A DNA stretch of 64,000 nucleotides from RGIG3009 sp045653425 (GCA_045653425.1 JAZOLU010000010.1:9337-73336); one strand, 5' to 3'; shown: positions 1 through 7,567, numbered from the stretch's first letter. The notes: generated from the letters alone by a model not told the origin. Numbers and translations are program-made.

Positions 1-1973
1 ACACCGCCAACGCCGGTGATGGCAACATTCTCAACACTCAGGTCCTTGAAGGTCTGTGCGCTGCCATTGGGTGCGATCTCAGCGAAAATACCGCCGACGA
101 TGTTATTACCTACGATTGCAGAGCCAGCCTCACCCTTAACGGTGATGCTGGTAACGGATACAGCATAGTGACGGGTCATAGCAATGACACCGGAAACATT
201 GTTGCCGCCCTTGATCTGAATATTACCGTTCAAGGTAATATTATCGATGGTAGCCTTATAGCCAAAGGCCACAAGTGCGCCAACATTACGGCCATCCGTA
301 TCGATATTCACATTGGTGATGGTCAGGTTCTTAATGACCGCGCCCTCACCGGTGATACCAAACAGACCCAGGTTTGCCTCTGCGTCAGCACCGCCATTCA
401 TGATCTTGGTCATCTTCAGGTTGGAAATAACCTTGCCATTACCGTCGAACACACCAGAGAACACCTTAGTGGTATCCGCAGGAGCATACTTGCTATTGTA
501 AGCAACATTTCCAATGGGAATCCAGTTTTCAACAGAGGACAAATCAATGTCAGCAGTCAAAATGACGTTAGCATCGTTATACTTGCCCTCGCCTGCGTTG
601 ACGCTGTCACGGAACAGGATCAGGTCGTCCAGAGAACCGATCTGATAAGGATCAGCTTCAGTACCGGAACCGATGAGACCGCTAACGATAGGCTCAACAG
701 TAAATCTGCCCAACGTATTGGTAACGACCTCTACGTACTTAGCATCACCTTCTCCATTAACCTCATAAATAACGTATTCCTCGGAAGCTCTCATTGCACT
801 AACAGAAATCTTAACGTATTTCTCAGTTACGCTTTCGGGAATAGGAAGACGGAAGGTTATGGTTTCATCGGTAAGCTCAGCGGTAGTAGTAACATTGAAT
901 ACTATCGTTTCGCCAACGCTTACGAGCTCGATCTTGAGCTCGGCCCCTGCGGGAAGACCTACAGGAGTATAACCCTTAAGTGCGGTGTTGTTCTTGATTT
1001 CCTCAATAACAGCAGAGTCGCCGGTTACATTCTCGGGAATCGTAATGGCTTCCTTAGCTTCGCCTTCTGTTGCACCACAAGTAGTACACGTCTTAGGCGC
1101 TTCAAAGGTTGCATCTACCCATGTATGACCAAGAGCTGCTGTCTCAGCGCCTTTGCATGTGAACAAGCCACAATCGCAAGTATAGGTTGTGTAACCGCCA
1201 GCTGTACAAGTAGGCGCAGTTACAACGGGATTGCTTGTGCGATTATGGTCGCTAAACACAACGCCTACCTCCGCAGTATACGCAGGGAGATCGCCTGTAG
1301 CGGGCCATTCAAATTTAATCGGACGAGATGCTGTAGCGGGATAGATACCACTTGTTAAAAGGCTATCAATAAACCACTCAAGCTTATGCCAGCCCGATGA
1401 TAATGTGCCGTCGTCATAGGCATAAACAGTGGGCGTAATGCCTGCATAATCGCCCCAATCCGTTACAACAGCGGCAAGAATAGCTGCCTTAAGTGTAACA
1501 TGCTGCTCACCGGCCTGCACGTTACCATCCATATGGACGGTAGCAGTCTGAAGAGTGGGGAAATTTGCAGAGAAACCATAGGTTTGAACGGTAAATGAAT
1601 AGTCGGTCCATGACCATGAACTAACCTTCTTGCCTACAAACAAGGTACCACCGTTCAAAGTTATATTGCCTGTTTGACCGGATTTAACTTCGGTACCTCC
1701 CAGTATCCAGCTGAGTGTAGGCTTGGAAGTACCATACTTGTAAGTACCGGAGCCGTACTTTTCTACCAAAGCATTATAAAGTTCGCCCTTGGTAATCTTA
1801 CCTTGGTAAACATACAAGGTATTGCCGTCCCAATACCAACTCTCACTTTCAGATATAGCGGAAGTCGCATCATTTTCTGCCGCGAATGCAGTAATTGCAC
1901 TCATCGGGAATAAAGAGACCACCATCATAAGAGAAAGGAGACACGCTAAGAATCTTTTGAACTTAGAGTTCAT
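1..1973 (-). CDS. Large secreted surface protein with GLUG-like repeats (partial, 3' end outside window)
   Basis: The frame is open from an ATG at 1973 to the window edge, about 657 codons without a stop. The first 33 residues form a normal Sec signal peptide: MNSKFKRF, a hydrophobic core, then a cleavage-like TAFAA-E. This differs from the SipW-type signals of the next two genes. Around residues 255-310 there are paired cysteines (PTCTAGGYTTYTCDCG and TCTTCG) and a GHTW motif, as in many clostridial surface proteins. From about residue 455 the pattern ILTADIDL...WIPIG, FSGVFDGNGKVISNL, LGLFG, NLTITNVNI and NVGALVAF is typical of GLUG-type extracellular repeat regions, probably beta-helical. 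It is the last visible gene of the leftward signal-peptidase operon, 94 bp after the preceding stop. Exact role (adhesin or wall protein) is unknown; a C-terminal anchor would lie outside the window. Confidence 0.85.
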   Translation of the reverse strand, partial: MNSKFKRFLACLLSLMMVVSLFPMSAITAFAAENDATSAISESESWYWDGNTLYVYQGKITKGELYNALVEKYGSGTYKYGTSKPTLSWILGGTEVKSGQTGNITLNGGTLFVGKKVSSWSWTDYSFTVQTYGFSANFPTLQTATVHMDGNVQAGEQHVTLKAAILAAVVTDWGDYAGITPTVYAYDDGTLSSGWHKLEWFIDSLLTSGIYPATASRPIKFEWPATGDLPAYTAEVGVVFSDHNRTSNPVVTAPTCTAGGYTTYTCDCGLFTCKGAETAALGHTWVDATFEAPKTCTTCGATEGEAKEAITIPENVTGDSAVIEEIKNNTALKGYTPVGLPAGAELKIELVSVGETIVFNVTTTAELTDETITFRLPIPESVTEKYVKISVSAMRASEEYVIYEVNGEGDAKYVEVVTNTLGRFTVEPIVSGLIGSGTEADPYQIGSLDDLILFRDSVNAGEGKYNDANVILTADIDLSSVENWIPIGNVAYNSKYAPADTTKVFSGVFDGNGKVISNLKMTKIMNGGADAEANLGLFGITGEGAVIKNLTITNVNIDTDGRNVGALVAFGYKATIDNITLNGNIQIKGGNNVSGVIAMTRHYAVSVTSITVKGEAGSAIVGNNIVGGIFAEIAPNGSAQTFKDLSVENVAITGVGG

Positions 1974-2002
1974 ATAATAATCCTCCTTTTCTCGGATTAG
2001 GT

Positions 2003-2038
2003 GCACACCACTCCACCCACATGGATGGAGTGGTGTGC
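2003..2038 (-). promoter_or_regulatory. Intercistronic hairpin
   Basis: A perfect 13-bp inverted repeat (GCACACCACTCCA at 2003-2015 and its complement at 2026-2038) with a 10-nt loop lies between the beta-helix protein and the large surface protein. No T-run follows on the minus strand, so it is more likely an mRNA stability or partial-termination element than a full terminator. Confidence 0.55.
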
Positions 2039-2067
2039 GTGGTTAATTAGTTACTATTTAGCAATCA

Positions 2068-3609
2068 TTAGTGCCAAATGCAAGGAACGGTGGCCTCGGT
2101 CATACCTGCCAAGCCGCCCTGGAACTTGTTGTTCTCAAAGATAAGCTCGCAGTTATCAGCAGTATAAGAGCTCTTGAGCTCGATTACGTGTCCTTCAGCA
2201 CCAAGAGCATTGTTGATAAAGGTGTTGCCGGTAACTTCGATCATGATCTTGTTAGTGCCCTGACGGCTGGTGCCGAGCATTGCCTTCTCGGTGTTCCATC
2301 CCTTGTCGATAACATTACCGGTGAAAGGAGATGCATAACCGAAGGTATTATTTCTGATCATAAGGTTCGCAGCGTTACCGGTGAAGTTGAAAGCGCTGTG
2401 AGCAGCGCCACCCATAAGAGTGTTGCCTTCGATGGTAACAGTACCATCAGCCAGGTAGTTTCCTCTGAGGAAGTTGAAGGCCTGCTTATCCATCATACAG
2501 CCCTTAACAGTGATGTTGGTTGCACGGCTGGTAGGCTTGCCCTGTTCTTCAAAAGAAATGCAAACGTAGTTGTCTGCAGCCTTGGAAGTTCCGTTGAACT
2601 TACAGTTCTCGATTACGATGTTCTTAGCACCTACGTTTGCGCCGGTTTTAGATCCTGCAATGCTTGCAACGTAATCAGCCTCCCCTACGCGGTTGTAAGA
2701 AGGTTGTGCGTTGTTAATATCGAAATAGATACCGCGAATGGTGATATCCTCGGAACTGTTCAGGTTGATCTGACCAACAGAGAAAGGATCGGAGATGGAA
2801 TTGTAGCCGGGAGCACTGTGCTCAATGGTGATGCCCTTCTTGGGAGAGCCGTCTTCATTCTCGATTACGAGAGTGCCATAGGTGCCCCTTTCAAGATAGA
2901 TCACGTCACCTTCCTGAGCAGCCCAGATAGCTGCCTGAGCAGTCTCGGGGTTAACAACAGTCTTGCCTGCGAACTCGTCATAGGTGTTGTCAAAGCTATC
3001 CTTCTCGGAAACTTTCTGAGTTGCGAGGAGCTTGATAGAGAAATCAGAGCCGATGGAAAGATTCTGATACTCGTTGCCAGCCTCTTCACGCATCTTGAGA
3101 ACTACGGTCATGGTGTATTCCTTGCCGGCTTCAAGGCTGCCGGTAGCAAAACCAGTGCTGCTCCACTCGGTAAGAGTGCCCTTGTACTCAAGGCCGGTAA
3201 CATCACGATCGTTGATCTGTGTTGCGTTGTATTTAGTGGAATATACATCGATTACGTCGCCGAGAGCGGAAACCTCACCGTTAGCAGCGATAGCAAGATT
3301 CCAGTTCAGAGCGAGAGTGCCCTTGTTGGTGATCTTAACGTGTCTTGCTTCGGTGTAGCCGGGCTCCCAAAGATCATTTTTGAAAATAGGACCGGTGGAA
3401 GCATCAGTCCAGTTTGCAGAAGCCGGAGCTTCTTTACCATTTGCCCACTCGAAACCAATTTCCAGAGTACCGGATTTGATCACGTTGTTGGCAGAGGTAA
3501 CTTCGTCCGTAAACCAAGCGTATGTACTACCAATGAGCATAGACACACACATCAAAAGAGAAAGTGCGCTAAGCAGCAGAGCACGCTTGGTGCTTTTTGT
3601 TTTAGTCAT
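2068..3609 (-). CDS. SipW-type signal peptide protein with parallel beta-helix region
   Basis: A 513-aa exported protein. The start at 3609 is preferred over an upstream ATG at 3741 because AAGGAGGTCATAAAG sits directly before it and the signal begins there. The N-terminus (ALLLSALSLLMCVSMLIGST then YAWFTDEVTSANN) is the classic SipW-cognate signal, cleaved near the S-T-Y-A-W-F stretch, as in TasA/camelysin-like proteins. Residues about 35-205 resemble the TasA-like beta-sandwich (NVIKSGTLEIGFEW, KITNKGTLALNW). Residues about 215-510 look like a right-handed beta-helix: VNPETAQAAIWAAQEGDVIYL is a typical pectate-lyase-like helix opening, followed by repeated ITIRGIYFD, IVIENCKF, ITVKGCMM and VTIEGNTL strands. 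Probably a surface fibre or matrix component processed by a neighbouring SipW peptidase. Enzymatic activity is not evident. Confidence 0.85.
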   Translation of the reverse strand: MTKTKSTKRALLLSALSLLMCVSMLIGSTYAWFTDEVTSANNVIKSGTLEIGFEWANGKEAPASANWTDASTGPIFKNDLWEPGYTEARHVKITNKGTLALNWNLAIAANGEVSALGDVIDVYSTKYNATQINDRDVTGLEYKGTLTEWSSTGFATGSLEAGKEYTMTVVLKMREEAGNEYQNLSIGSDFSIKLLATQKVSEKDSFDNTYDEFAGKTVVNPETAQAAIWAAQEGDVIYLERGTYGTLVIENEDGSPKKGITIEHSAPGYNSISDPFSVGQINLNSSEDITIRGIYFDINNAQPSYNRVGEADYVASIAGSKTGANVGAKNIVIENCKFNGTSKAADNYVCISFEEQGKPTSRATNITVKGCMMDKQAFNFLRGNYLADGTVTIEGNTLMGGAAHSAFNFTGNAANLMIRNNTFGYASPFTGNVIDKGWNTEKAMLGTSRQGTNKIMIEVTGNTFINNALGAEGHVIELKSSYTADNCELIFENNKFQGGLAGMTEATVPCIWH

Positions 3610-3630
3610 CTTTATGACCTCCTTTTCCAG

Positions 3631-3676
3631 TTTTGTCGGCACTATGAATAACTGCTTTTCGTATATGCCGACAAAA
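3631..3676 (-). promoter_or_regulatory. Intercistronic hairpin
   Basis: An 11-bp perfect inverted repeat (TTTTGTCGGCA at 3631-3641, complement at 3666-3676) lies between the TasA-like gene and the beta-helix gene, just upstream of the latter's ribosome site. It is one of four hairpins in the gaps of this operon. Confidence 0.5.
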
Positions 3677-3755
3677 CGATTGCAGTGGTTGGCTTTTACG
3701 GTATCCGGTCTTTTATAAAGCCATAAAGTCAAGACCTTCATAACAGTTGCTCGGA

Positions 3756-4397
3756 TTAGTTGCTCCAGTAGTTAGCAAATGCATCCTTTGCGTTGTCGCC
3801 GGTGTTGTCAGCCTGCAGAGCATCAGCAACGATCTTCAGGTTGAAGTTGGTAGGCATATTGTCAACCGTAAACGCTGAAGGAATGGTTACCGTGTCAAAC
3901 AATTCCGCAGAAGTGCTGCCAACGGTGAGCTTGCTATTCAAGTAGTACACGAGTGTGAGAGTCTTTGCAGCATCATCGGTAATGATGGTATCAAAAGACC
4001 AAGCAGTATTTACGTTGAACAGAGTTCTAAAATCAAAACCTGTACCGAGAACTGCCTGCCACTTGTCATAGTCGTTCAAAGTAACCTTAATGCGTACCCA
4101 TTGGTCATATTGACCTTCGTTACGAACGGTAGGATCTTTGTACAACTTGTCACCAGGGGCAACGTTGTCATAGGTGTTGGTATCAACCTCGGTATCACTG
4201 ATTTTGCCATCCTCATCAGCCTCATGCTCGAACAAATCGATCTTAAAATCGGGCTTCTGTTGAGAATCGGTGGAAACCTGGAAGATATTGGTCACCTCGT
4301 CAGTTGCCTGGAACCAAGCAAGAGTACCAACAGAGATGATCGCTACAAGGCAAAGTGCAAGAGCAGCAACAAACACCTTTTTCTTTGTAAGTTTCAT
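3756..4397 (-). CDS. TasA/camelysin-like SipW-dependent protein
   Basis: A 213-aa exported protein. The signal MKLTKKKVFVAALALCLVA is followed by SVGTLAWFQATDEVTN, the SipW-type processing region with the characteristic AWF. The mature part has TasA-family features: a negatively charged start (DFKIDLFEHE), NVAPGDKLYKDPTVRNEG then YDQWVRIKVTLND, the pattern of TasA-like beta-sandwiches with a conserved 'PG' and a 'V.N.G....WVR'. In Bacillus, TasA forms extracellular biofilm fibres and needs SipW. Here the gene sits directly after a SipW-type peptidase gene, as in tapA-sipW-tasA, though other family members are only secreted or cell-bound. A good ribosome site (GGAGGAAAAAGAA) precedes the ATG. 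Confidence 0.85.
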   Translation of the reverse strand: MKLTKKKVFVAALALCLVAIISVGTLAWFQATDEVTNIFQVSTDSQQKPDFKIDLFEHEADEDGKISDTEVDTNTYDNVAPGDKLYKDPTVRNEGQYDQWVRIKVTLNDYDKWQAVLGTGFDFRTLFNVNTAWSFDTIITDDAAKTLTLVYYLNSKLTVGSTSAELFDTVTIPSAFTVDNMPTNFNLKIVADALQADNTGDNAKDAFANYWSN

Positions 4398-4436
4398 TTC
4401 TTTTTCCTCCTTTCCACAAGATTTATTTCAAACTCA

Positions 4437-4462
4437 TGCCTGTTGGAATTCCTTTACAGGCA
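4437..4462 (-). promoter_or_regulatory. Intercistronic hairpin
   Basis: A 7-bp inverted repeat (TGCCTGT at 4437-4443 and ACAGGCA at 4456-4462) between the second signal peptidase and the TasA-like gene. It is in the same relative place as the other hairpins of the operon. Confidence 0.4.
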
Positions 4463-4479
4463 CGAATCGGAAACCAAAG

Positions 4480-5145
4480 TTATTCGCTCTCTTTTTTATC
4501 TTTTTGAGATTGGAGCTGAGCGAGCTCTCCGGATGAATAATGTGCTGTTTCCGCTTTAAGACGTTCAAGTTCCGCTTTCAAACGTTCGTTTTCTTCGTTT
4601 GCAGCGTCAATCTCAGTCTGGGCAGCAGCAATTTCGGCATCCTCTTCATCTGTTTTCTTTTTGCCGATCATATCGGGAATGAAGACAATAAGGATCAACA
4701 GAACACCGACACCGATAGTGATATACATACCGGGAGGGTTCTGAACAAAATCGGAAACGTAGCCAAGCATCGGAATGGAAAACTGCGGAACACCGATTAC
4801 ATTATTGAAATGTACGGGGTCACCGTCTTCGACGTCATTGGCATCGCCTTTGGTATAGAAACGCTGATTTTCGGCATCCACACGAACGACACGGTGGGTA
4901 CCAACTACCAAATCCTCGTTTACGATGAAAGTAATGACGTCGCCTTCCTTGATGGTAGCAGGGTCAACCTTTTTTACGTAAATAAGATCGCCTACCATAT
5001 ATTCAGGCTCCATACTGGGAGATATAATGTTGTAGCACTGGAACCCGATCAGACGGGAACCCATAAGAAATACAGCAGAAAGTACCATCAGCACTACCAG
5101 CACTGTTGATACGATATTCCATATTTTTTTCATCGTATTATTCAT
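4480..5145 (-). CDS. sipW: SipW-type signal peptidase I (S26B), second copy
   Basis: A 221-aa membrane peptidase of the ER-type S26B class. An N-terminal membrane helix (about residues 10-32) is followed by the catalytic serine in IISPSMEPEYMVGD and a conserved histidine in VVGTHRVV, which replaces the lysine of ordinary bacterial signal peptidases. GDANDVEDGDPV matches the family's third conserved block. A second membrane helix covers about residues 140-160. The C-terminal 55 residues are a charged coiled coil (EIDAANEENERLKAELERLKAE), unusual for SipW and shared with the other peptidase in this operon. It should cleave the SipW-type signals of the two genes just downstream. The start has an AAAGGAG site 9 nt upstream. 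Confidence 0.9.
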   Translation of the reverse strand: MNNTMKKIWNIVSTVLVVLMVLSAVFLMGSRLIGFQCYNIISPSMEPEYMVGDLIYVKKVDPATIKEGDVITFIVNEDLVVGTHRVVRVDAENQRFYTKGDANDVEDGDPVHFNNVIGVPQFSIPMLGYVSDFVQNPPGMYITIGVGVLLILIVFIPDMIGKKKTDEEDAEIAAAQTEIDAANEENERLKAELERLKAETAHYSSGELAQLQSQKDKKESE

Positions 5146-5170
5146 ACTTTAATTCTCCTTTATTGCCTTT

Positions 5171-5218
5171 CGGCAATCAAAAGACACAAGCAAATTCTCT
5201 TATGTCCTTTGATTGCCG
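5171..5218 (-). promoter_or_regulatory. Intercistronic hairpin
   Basis: An 11-bp inverted repeat (CGGCAATCAAA at 5171-5181, complement at 5208-5218) that continues with one mismatch for several more pairs. It lies between the 75-aa protein and the second signal peptidase. No T-run follows, so it may tune expression or mark a processing site. Confidence 0.5.
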
Positions 5219-5265
5219 CCCCTCCCCGAAGAGACGGGACGGCGCGAGGTAAAATGTTGGGGTGT

Positions 5266-5493
5266 TTAATATTTGATAAACGGAAGCAGGGACAACCACA
5301 GTTTCCGTTTACGGCGTATCCAATACTTTTGCTCGGTGCCGCGGGTGCGCTTGATTTCGTTGTTTACGTTCCTTAACTCCCGCGAAAAATCGTCGAAAAC
5401 CAACACGCCGCCAATCAGAACAAAAATCGCAACACACACGGCGGCGATGCCGATGAGTAAATAAAAAGTAATATCTGTATGGGTTTCAGGCAT
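5266..5493 (-). CDS. Small single-pass membrane protein between two signal peptidases
   Basis: A 75-aa protein starting MPETHTDITFYLLIGIAAVC. The ATG at 5493 overlaps the end of the upstream peptidase gene by 8 bp and has an AGGAG site, so the two are translationally coupled. One membrane helix (about residues 9-32) is followed by a strongly basic cytoplasmic tail (RELRNVNNEIKRTRG, WIRRKRKLW). I recognise no family. Its place between two SipW-type peptidases suggests an accessory or scaffold subunit. This is inference from context only. Confidence 0.7.
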   Translation of the reverse strand: MPETHTDITFYLLIGIAAVCVAIFVLIGGVLVFDDFSRELRNVNNEIKRTRGTEQKYWIRRKRKLWLSLLPFIKY

Positions 5494-6241
5494 CGCTATC
5501 TCCTGTCTCTTTTTCACAATGGTTTTCTCTGCGCTCGGCGGCATCCGCCGCTTCCGCCGACACAGCGACGGCTTGTCGCGCACCTTCTAACTGCGCTTTA
5601 AGCGCCTGCAACTCTTCCAGCATTTTGGCGTTGGCGGCGCGTTCTTCCTCAATTTTGGTTCTCTCGGCTTGCATTTCCTCCATCTGCTCGTTTTTGTAGC
5701 GGCGGAACAGGTGAAAGAATTTCGTGCCTTCGTAAAGAATAATCAACATAAAGGGGGTGAAAATGCAAATGAAATAACCGGGGGTGGTTTTTAAGAAGTT
5801 AAAAAACCTGCCAATCGCGGGAATACGGCCTTGATACCGACCCAGCACGTACGGATAGGTAACTATCGTTTTATCATCCGTGTTGGTAGTCGTGCCGTAG
5901 GTGACAAACCCCGGGTTGCCTTCGGCATCCACCGTCACTCGGCGGATTTTATGCGTAACGGTTTCTCCAAAACTGTCCGCATCCTGCGACATAAACGTGA
6001 TGATATCGCCCGCTTTGAGGGTGGAGGGCTCTACTTCCTTTACGAAAATTAAGTCTCCGGCGTTAAAATCGGTGGCCGCCATAGAATCCGAATTGACGGT
6101 GTACATTTTGAAACCCAAAAAACTCCTATCGTTGCGGTTGAAGGCGGTTGCCGAAACAATGGTGAAAATCATCATACCCACCGCCGCCACCAACACCAGC
6201 CATACGAGCGTTGTTTTAACTACACGCAACACCTTTTTCAT
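5486..6241 (-). CDS. SipW-type signal peptidase I (S26B), first copy
   Basis: A 251-aa membrane protein with an N-terminal helix (residues about 8-30), the serine motif TVNSDSMAATDFNAGDLIFV, the histidine block ETVTHKIRRV, YGTTTNTDD in the place of the usual GDAN block, and VLGRYQGRIPAIG. A second helix (about 155-175) precedes a coiled-coil tail (MEEMQAERTKIEEERAANAK). It is a diverged paralogue of the downstream peptidase; the serine is followed by Met-Ala-Ala instead of Met-Glu-Pro. The start at 6241 lies just after the TetR stop. A GTG at 6256 is an alternative start that would overlap the TetR gene. Substrate split between the two peptidases cannot be read from sequence. Confidence 0.88.
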   Translation of the reverse strand: MKKVLRVVKTTLVWLVLVAAVGMMIFTIVSATAFNRNDRSFLGFKMYTVNSDSMAATDFNAGDLIFVKEVEPSTLKAGDIITFMSQDADSFGETVTHKIRRVTVDAEGNPGFVTYGTTTNTDDKTIVTYPYVLGRYQGRIPAIGRFFNFLKTTPGYFICIFTPFMLIILYEGTKFFHLFRRYKNEQMEEMQAERTKIEEERAANAKMLEELQALKAQLEGARQAVAVSAEAADAAERRENHCEKETGDSDA

Positions 6242-6242
6242 A

Positions 6243-6842
6243 TTAAGAACCCGCACTCCCCTCTTCTCTTTTGAAATACTGTTTTATAGAAGCGTAAATA
6301 ACACGAAAGACATGCTCGGTATAATCGTCCTCTTTGGGCATCTCATCGTTATGCACCATTACGGCGAAGTCGAGCATTACATTCAATATGTGGTTCAGTA
6401 TCATCCACACATCCGCTTCGTCTTTAAAAGCATCCCTGAATTTATTTACAACAGGCGTGAATCTAAGTTTGTGTGCTCCCGCAGAATGCTTCTTAAAATA
6501 CGGCGAATAATAATAACGGACATACATTAGAATTTCATCTTTGTTTCCAACAAGGAAACGCCACACTGCCAAAAAATAGATTCTGCATCTTGTCTCATAA
6601 TCCATTTCCCGCATATACATAACATCAATATGGAGCAAGCTTTTGTCTACCAGTTGTTTGTCAAGGTGTTCAAATGCTTTTTCAAACAGTTTCTCTTTGC
6701 TTTCAAACAAACGGTATATATACACCTCATTAATGCCTGTTGCGTTGCCTATTGCTTTTGTTGTGGCTTTGTCAAGTCCGTTCTGAGCAATAACATGGAT
6801 AGTGCCATCAATCAATGCCTGGCGCAAGTCATCCTGTTTCAT
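6243..6842 (-). CDS. TetR/AcrR-family transcriptional regulator
   Basis: A 199-aa protein with an N-terminal TetR-type helix-turn-helix (residues about 8-55: IAQNGLDKATTKAIGNATGINEVYIYRLFESKEKLF). The C-terminal part is a helical ligand domain without a recognisable subfamily. It is the first gene of the signal-peptidase/TasA-like operon and ends one base before the next start, so it is probably co-transcribed with it and regulates it. Overlapping inverted repeats 36-70 bp upstream are candidate operators. Confidence 0.88.
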   Translation of the reverse strand: MKQDDLRQALIDGTIHVIAQNGLDKATTKAIGNATGINEVYIYRLFESKEKLFEKAFEHLDKQLVDKSLLHIDVMYMREMDYETRCRIYFLAVWRFLVGNKDEILMYVRYYYSPYFKKHSAGAHKLRFTPVVNKFRDAFKDEADVWMILNHILNVMLDFAVMVHNDEMPKEDDYTEHVFRVIYASIKQYFKREEGSAGS

Positions 6843-6877
6843 TTTCGTGTTCCCCTTTTGTAAGTGTTTACTACAAA

Positions 6878-6911
6878 GTTCAGCAAAAAATTACAAACGC
6901 TGAACGTTTGT
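6878..6911 (-). promoter_or_regulatory. Candidate TetR operator (overlapping inverted repeats)
   Basis: Two dyads overlap upstream of the TetR gene: ACAAACG / CGTTTGT at 6893-6911 with a 5-nt spacer, and GTTCAGC (6878-6884) with its complement GCTGAAC (6899-6905). A minus-strand TTGTAA-N17-TAGTAA promoter can be drawn across them. That would suit autoregulation, but the promoter match is weak. Confidence 0.45.
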
Positions 6912-6991
6912 GCTGGGTTTACACATAATCTTTTGTGAGGGTCAGCATTATCTATGAAATTGCGTTTAGGTTTTTGTTTGATGCGTAATTT

Positions 6992-7186
6992 TTAAGGTAA
7001 GTCAAGCGGTTTGACGTTTACAACGCTTTCTTTGCCGCATCGTTTACATTTAATCGGCAGATTCTTAATCTCCGTGTCGGGAAGCAACCAGAGTACCGTG
7101 TGCTTGCCGCATAAAGGGCAGAAAAATCGTCGTCGCGCTGTTTTTATATCCTCATCTATTGGTATGTGCTGCAAAGTGTTTTGCAA
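6992..7186 (-). CDS. Cysteine-rich KTR-domain small protein
   Basis: A 64-aa protein with two CxxC pairs in FFCPLCGKHT and IKCKRCGKES, separated by LPDTEIKNLP and followed by VVNVKPL. This is the pattern of the small KTR family (PF14205) of zinc-ribbon-like proteins often carried by mobile elements in Firmicutes. Translation probably begins at a TTG (7186) preceded by GAGGTGA. It lies between the invertible segment and the TetR operon in the same orientation, so leftward transcription from the switch would cross it. Function is unknown; zinc or nucleic-acid binding is inferred only from the cysteines. Confidence 0.75.
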   Translation of the reverse strand: MQNTLQHIPIDEDIKTARRRFFCPLCGKHTVLWLLPDTEIKNLPIKCKRCGKESVVNVKPLDLP

Positions 7187-7227
7187 ATGGAATCACCTCG
7201 TTTTGTGCTCGCTTGCGCCCAAGAATC

Positions 7228-7281
7228 TTAAAAAAGAAAGGCCTGTACCATAATCGTATACAACGATTAAATGGCACAGGC
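7228..7281 (-). terminator. Intrinsic terminator or attenuator upstream of the KTR gene
   Basis: A long imperfect stem pairs GCCTGTACCATAATCG (7241-7256) with 7264-7281. On the minus strand it is followed by a T-rich run (top-strand A-run 7230-7238). It stands between the left inverted repeat of the switch and the KTR/TetR genes, so leftward transcripts must pass it. Confidence 0.65.
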
Positions 7282-7308
7282 TCTAAGGCTCAGGCGCTGG
7301 GGTTGGTT

Positions 7309-7323
7309 CTGCATATTATGCAG
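7309..7323. repeat. 15-bp perfect palindrome
   Basis: CTGCATATTATGCAG has 7-bp arms around one base. It lies in the leader between the invertible segment and the terminator-like stem. It could bind a regulator or act as an RNA stem. No further evidence. Confidence 0.4.
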
Positions 7324-7381
7324 AGGTACTAAACTCACTCTATTAAGATTATGTGTATGCTTAATGAATAACGACAGTGGG

Positions 7382-7403
7382 CAACATAATGGTTATTATG
7401 TTG
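7382..7403. repeat. Left inverted repeat of invertible segment
   Basis: A 22-bp site made of CAACATAAT, GGTT and ATTATGTTG, so it is itself a near-palindrome with an asymmetric 4-bp centre, as expected for a tyrosine-recombinase crossover site. Its reverse complement matches 7644-7665 at 21 of 22 positions. Confidence 0.75.
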
Positions 7404-7477
7404 TATTAAATAATAAAAGTAGACAGTAAGTTTCCATTAAATGCTCAAAGACAATTAATAATAGGCACAGCAAATAA

Positions 7478-7506
7478 GACCTTTTTAAAAAAATAACCAA
7501 AAGGTC
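7478..7506. other. Stem-loop inside the invertible segment
   Basis: An 8-bp perfect stem (GACCTTTT at 7478-7485, AAAAGGTC at 7499-7506) lies upstream of the internal promoter. It may stop transcripts that enter the segment. No long T-run is present. Confidence 0.35.
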
Positions 7507-7567
7507 GTTCTTTGCGCGCCCAAAATCCGTCAATTTTATGTAAATCTCACTTTTTTGAAAAAACTGC

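Noticed and set aside
168..1358. 396-aa plus-strand frame near the left edge
   Set aside because: Antisense shadow of the large surface protein, whose minus frame is open over the whole stretch and has a signal peptide.
2071..3651. 526-aa plus-strand frame opposite the beta-helix protein
   Set aside because: It is antisense to a gene with a signal peptide, ribosome site and domain match; its own sequence shows no motif and no ribosome site.
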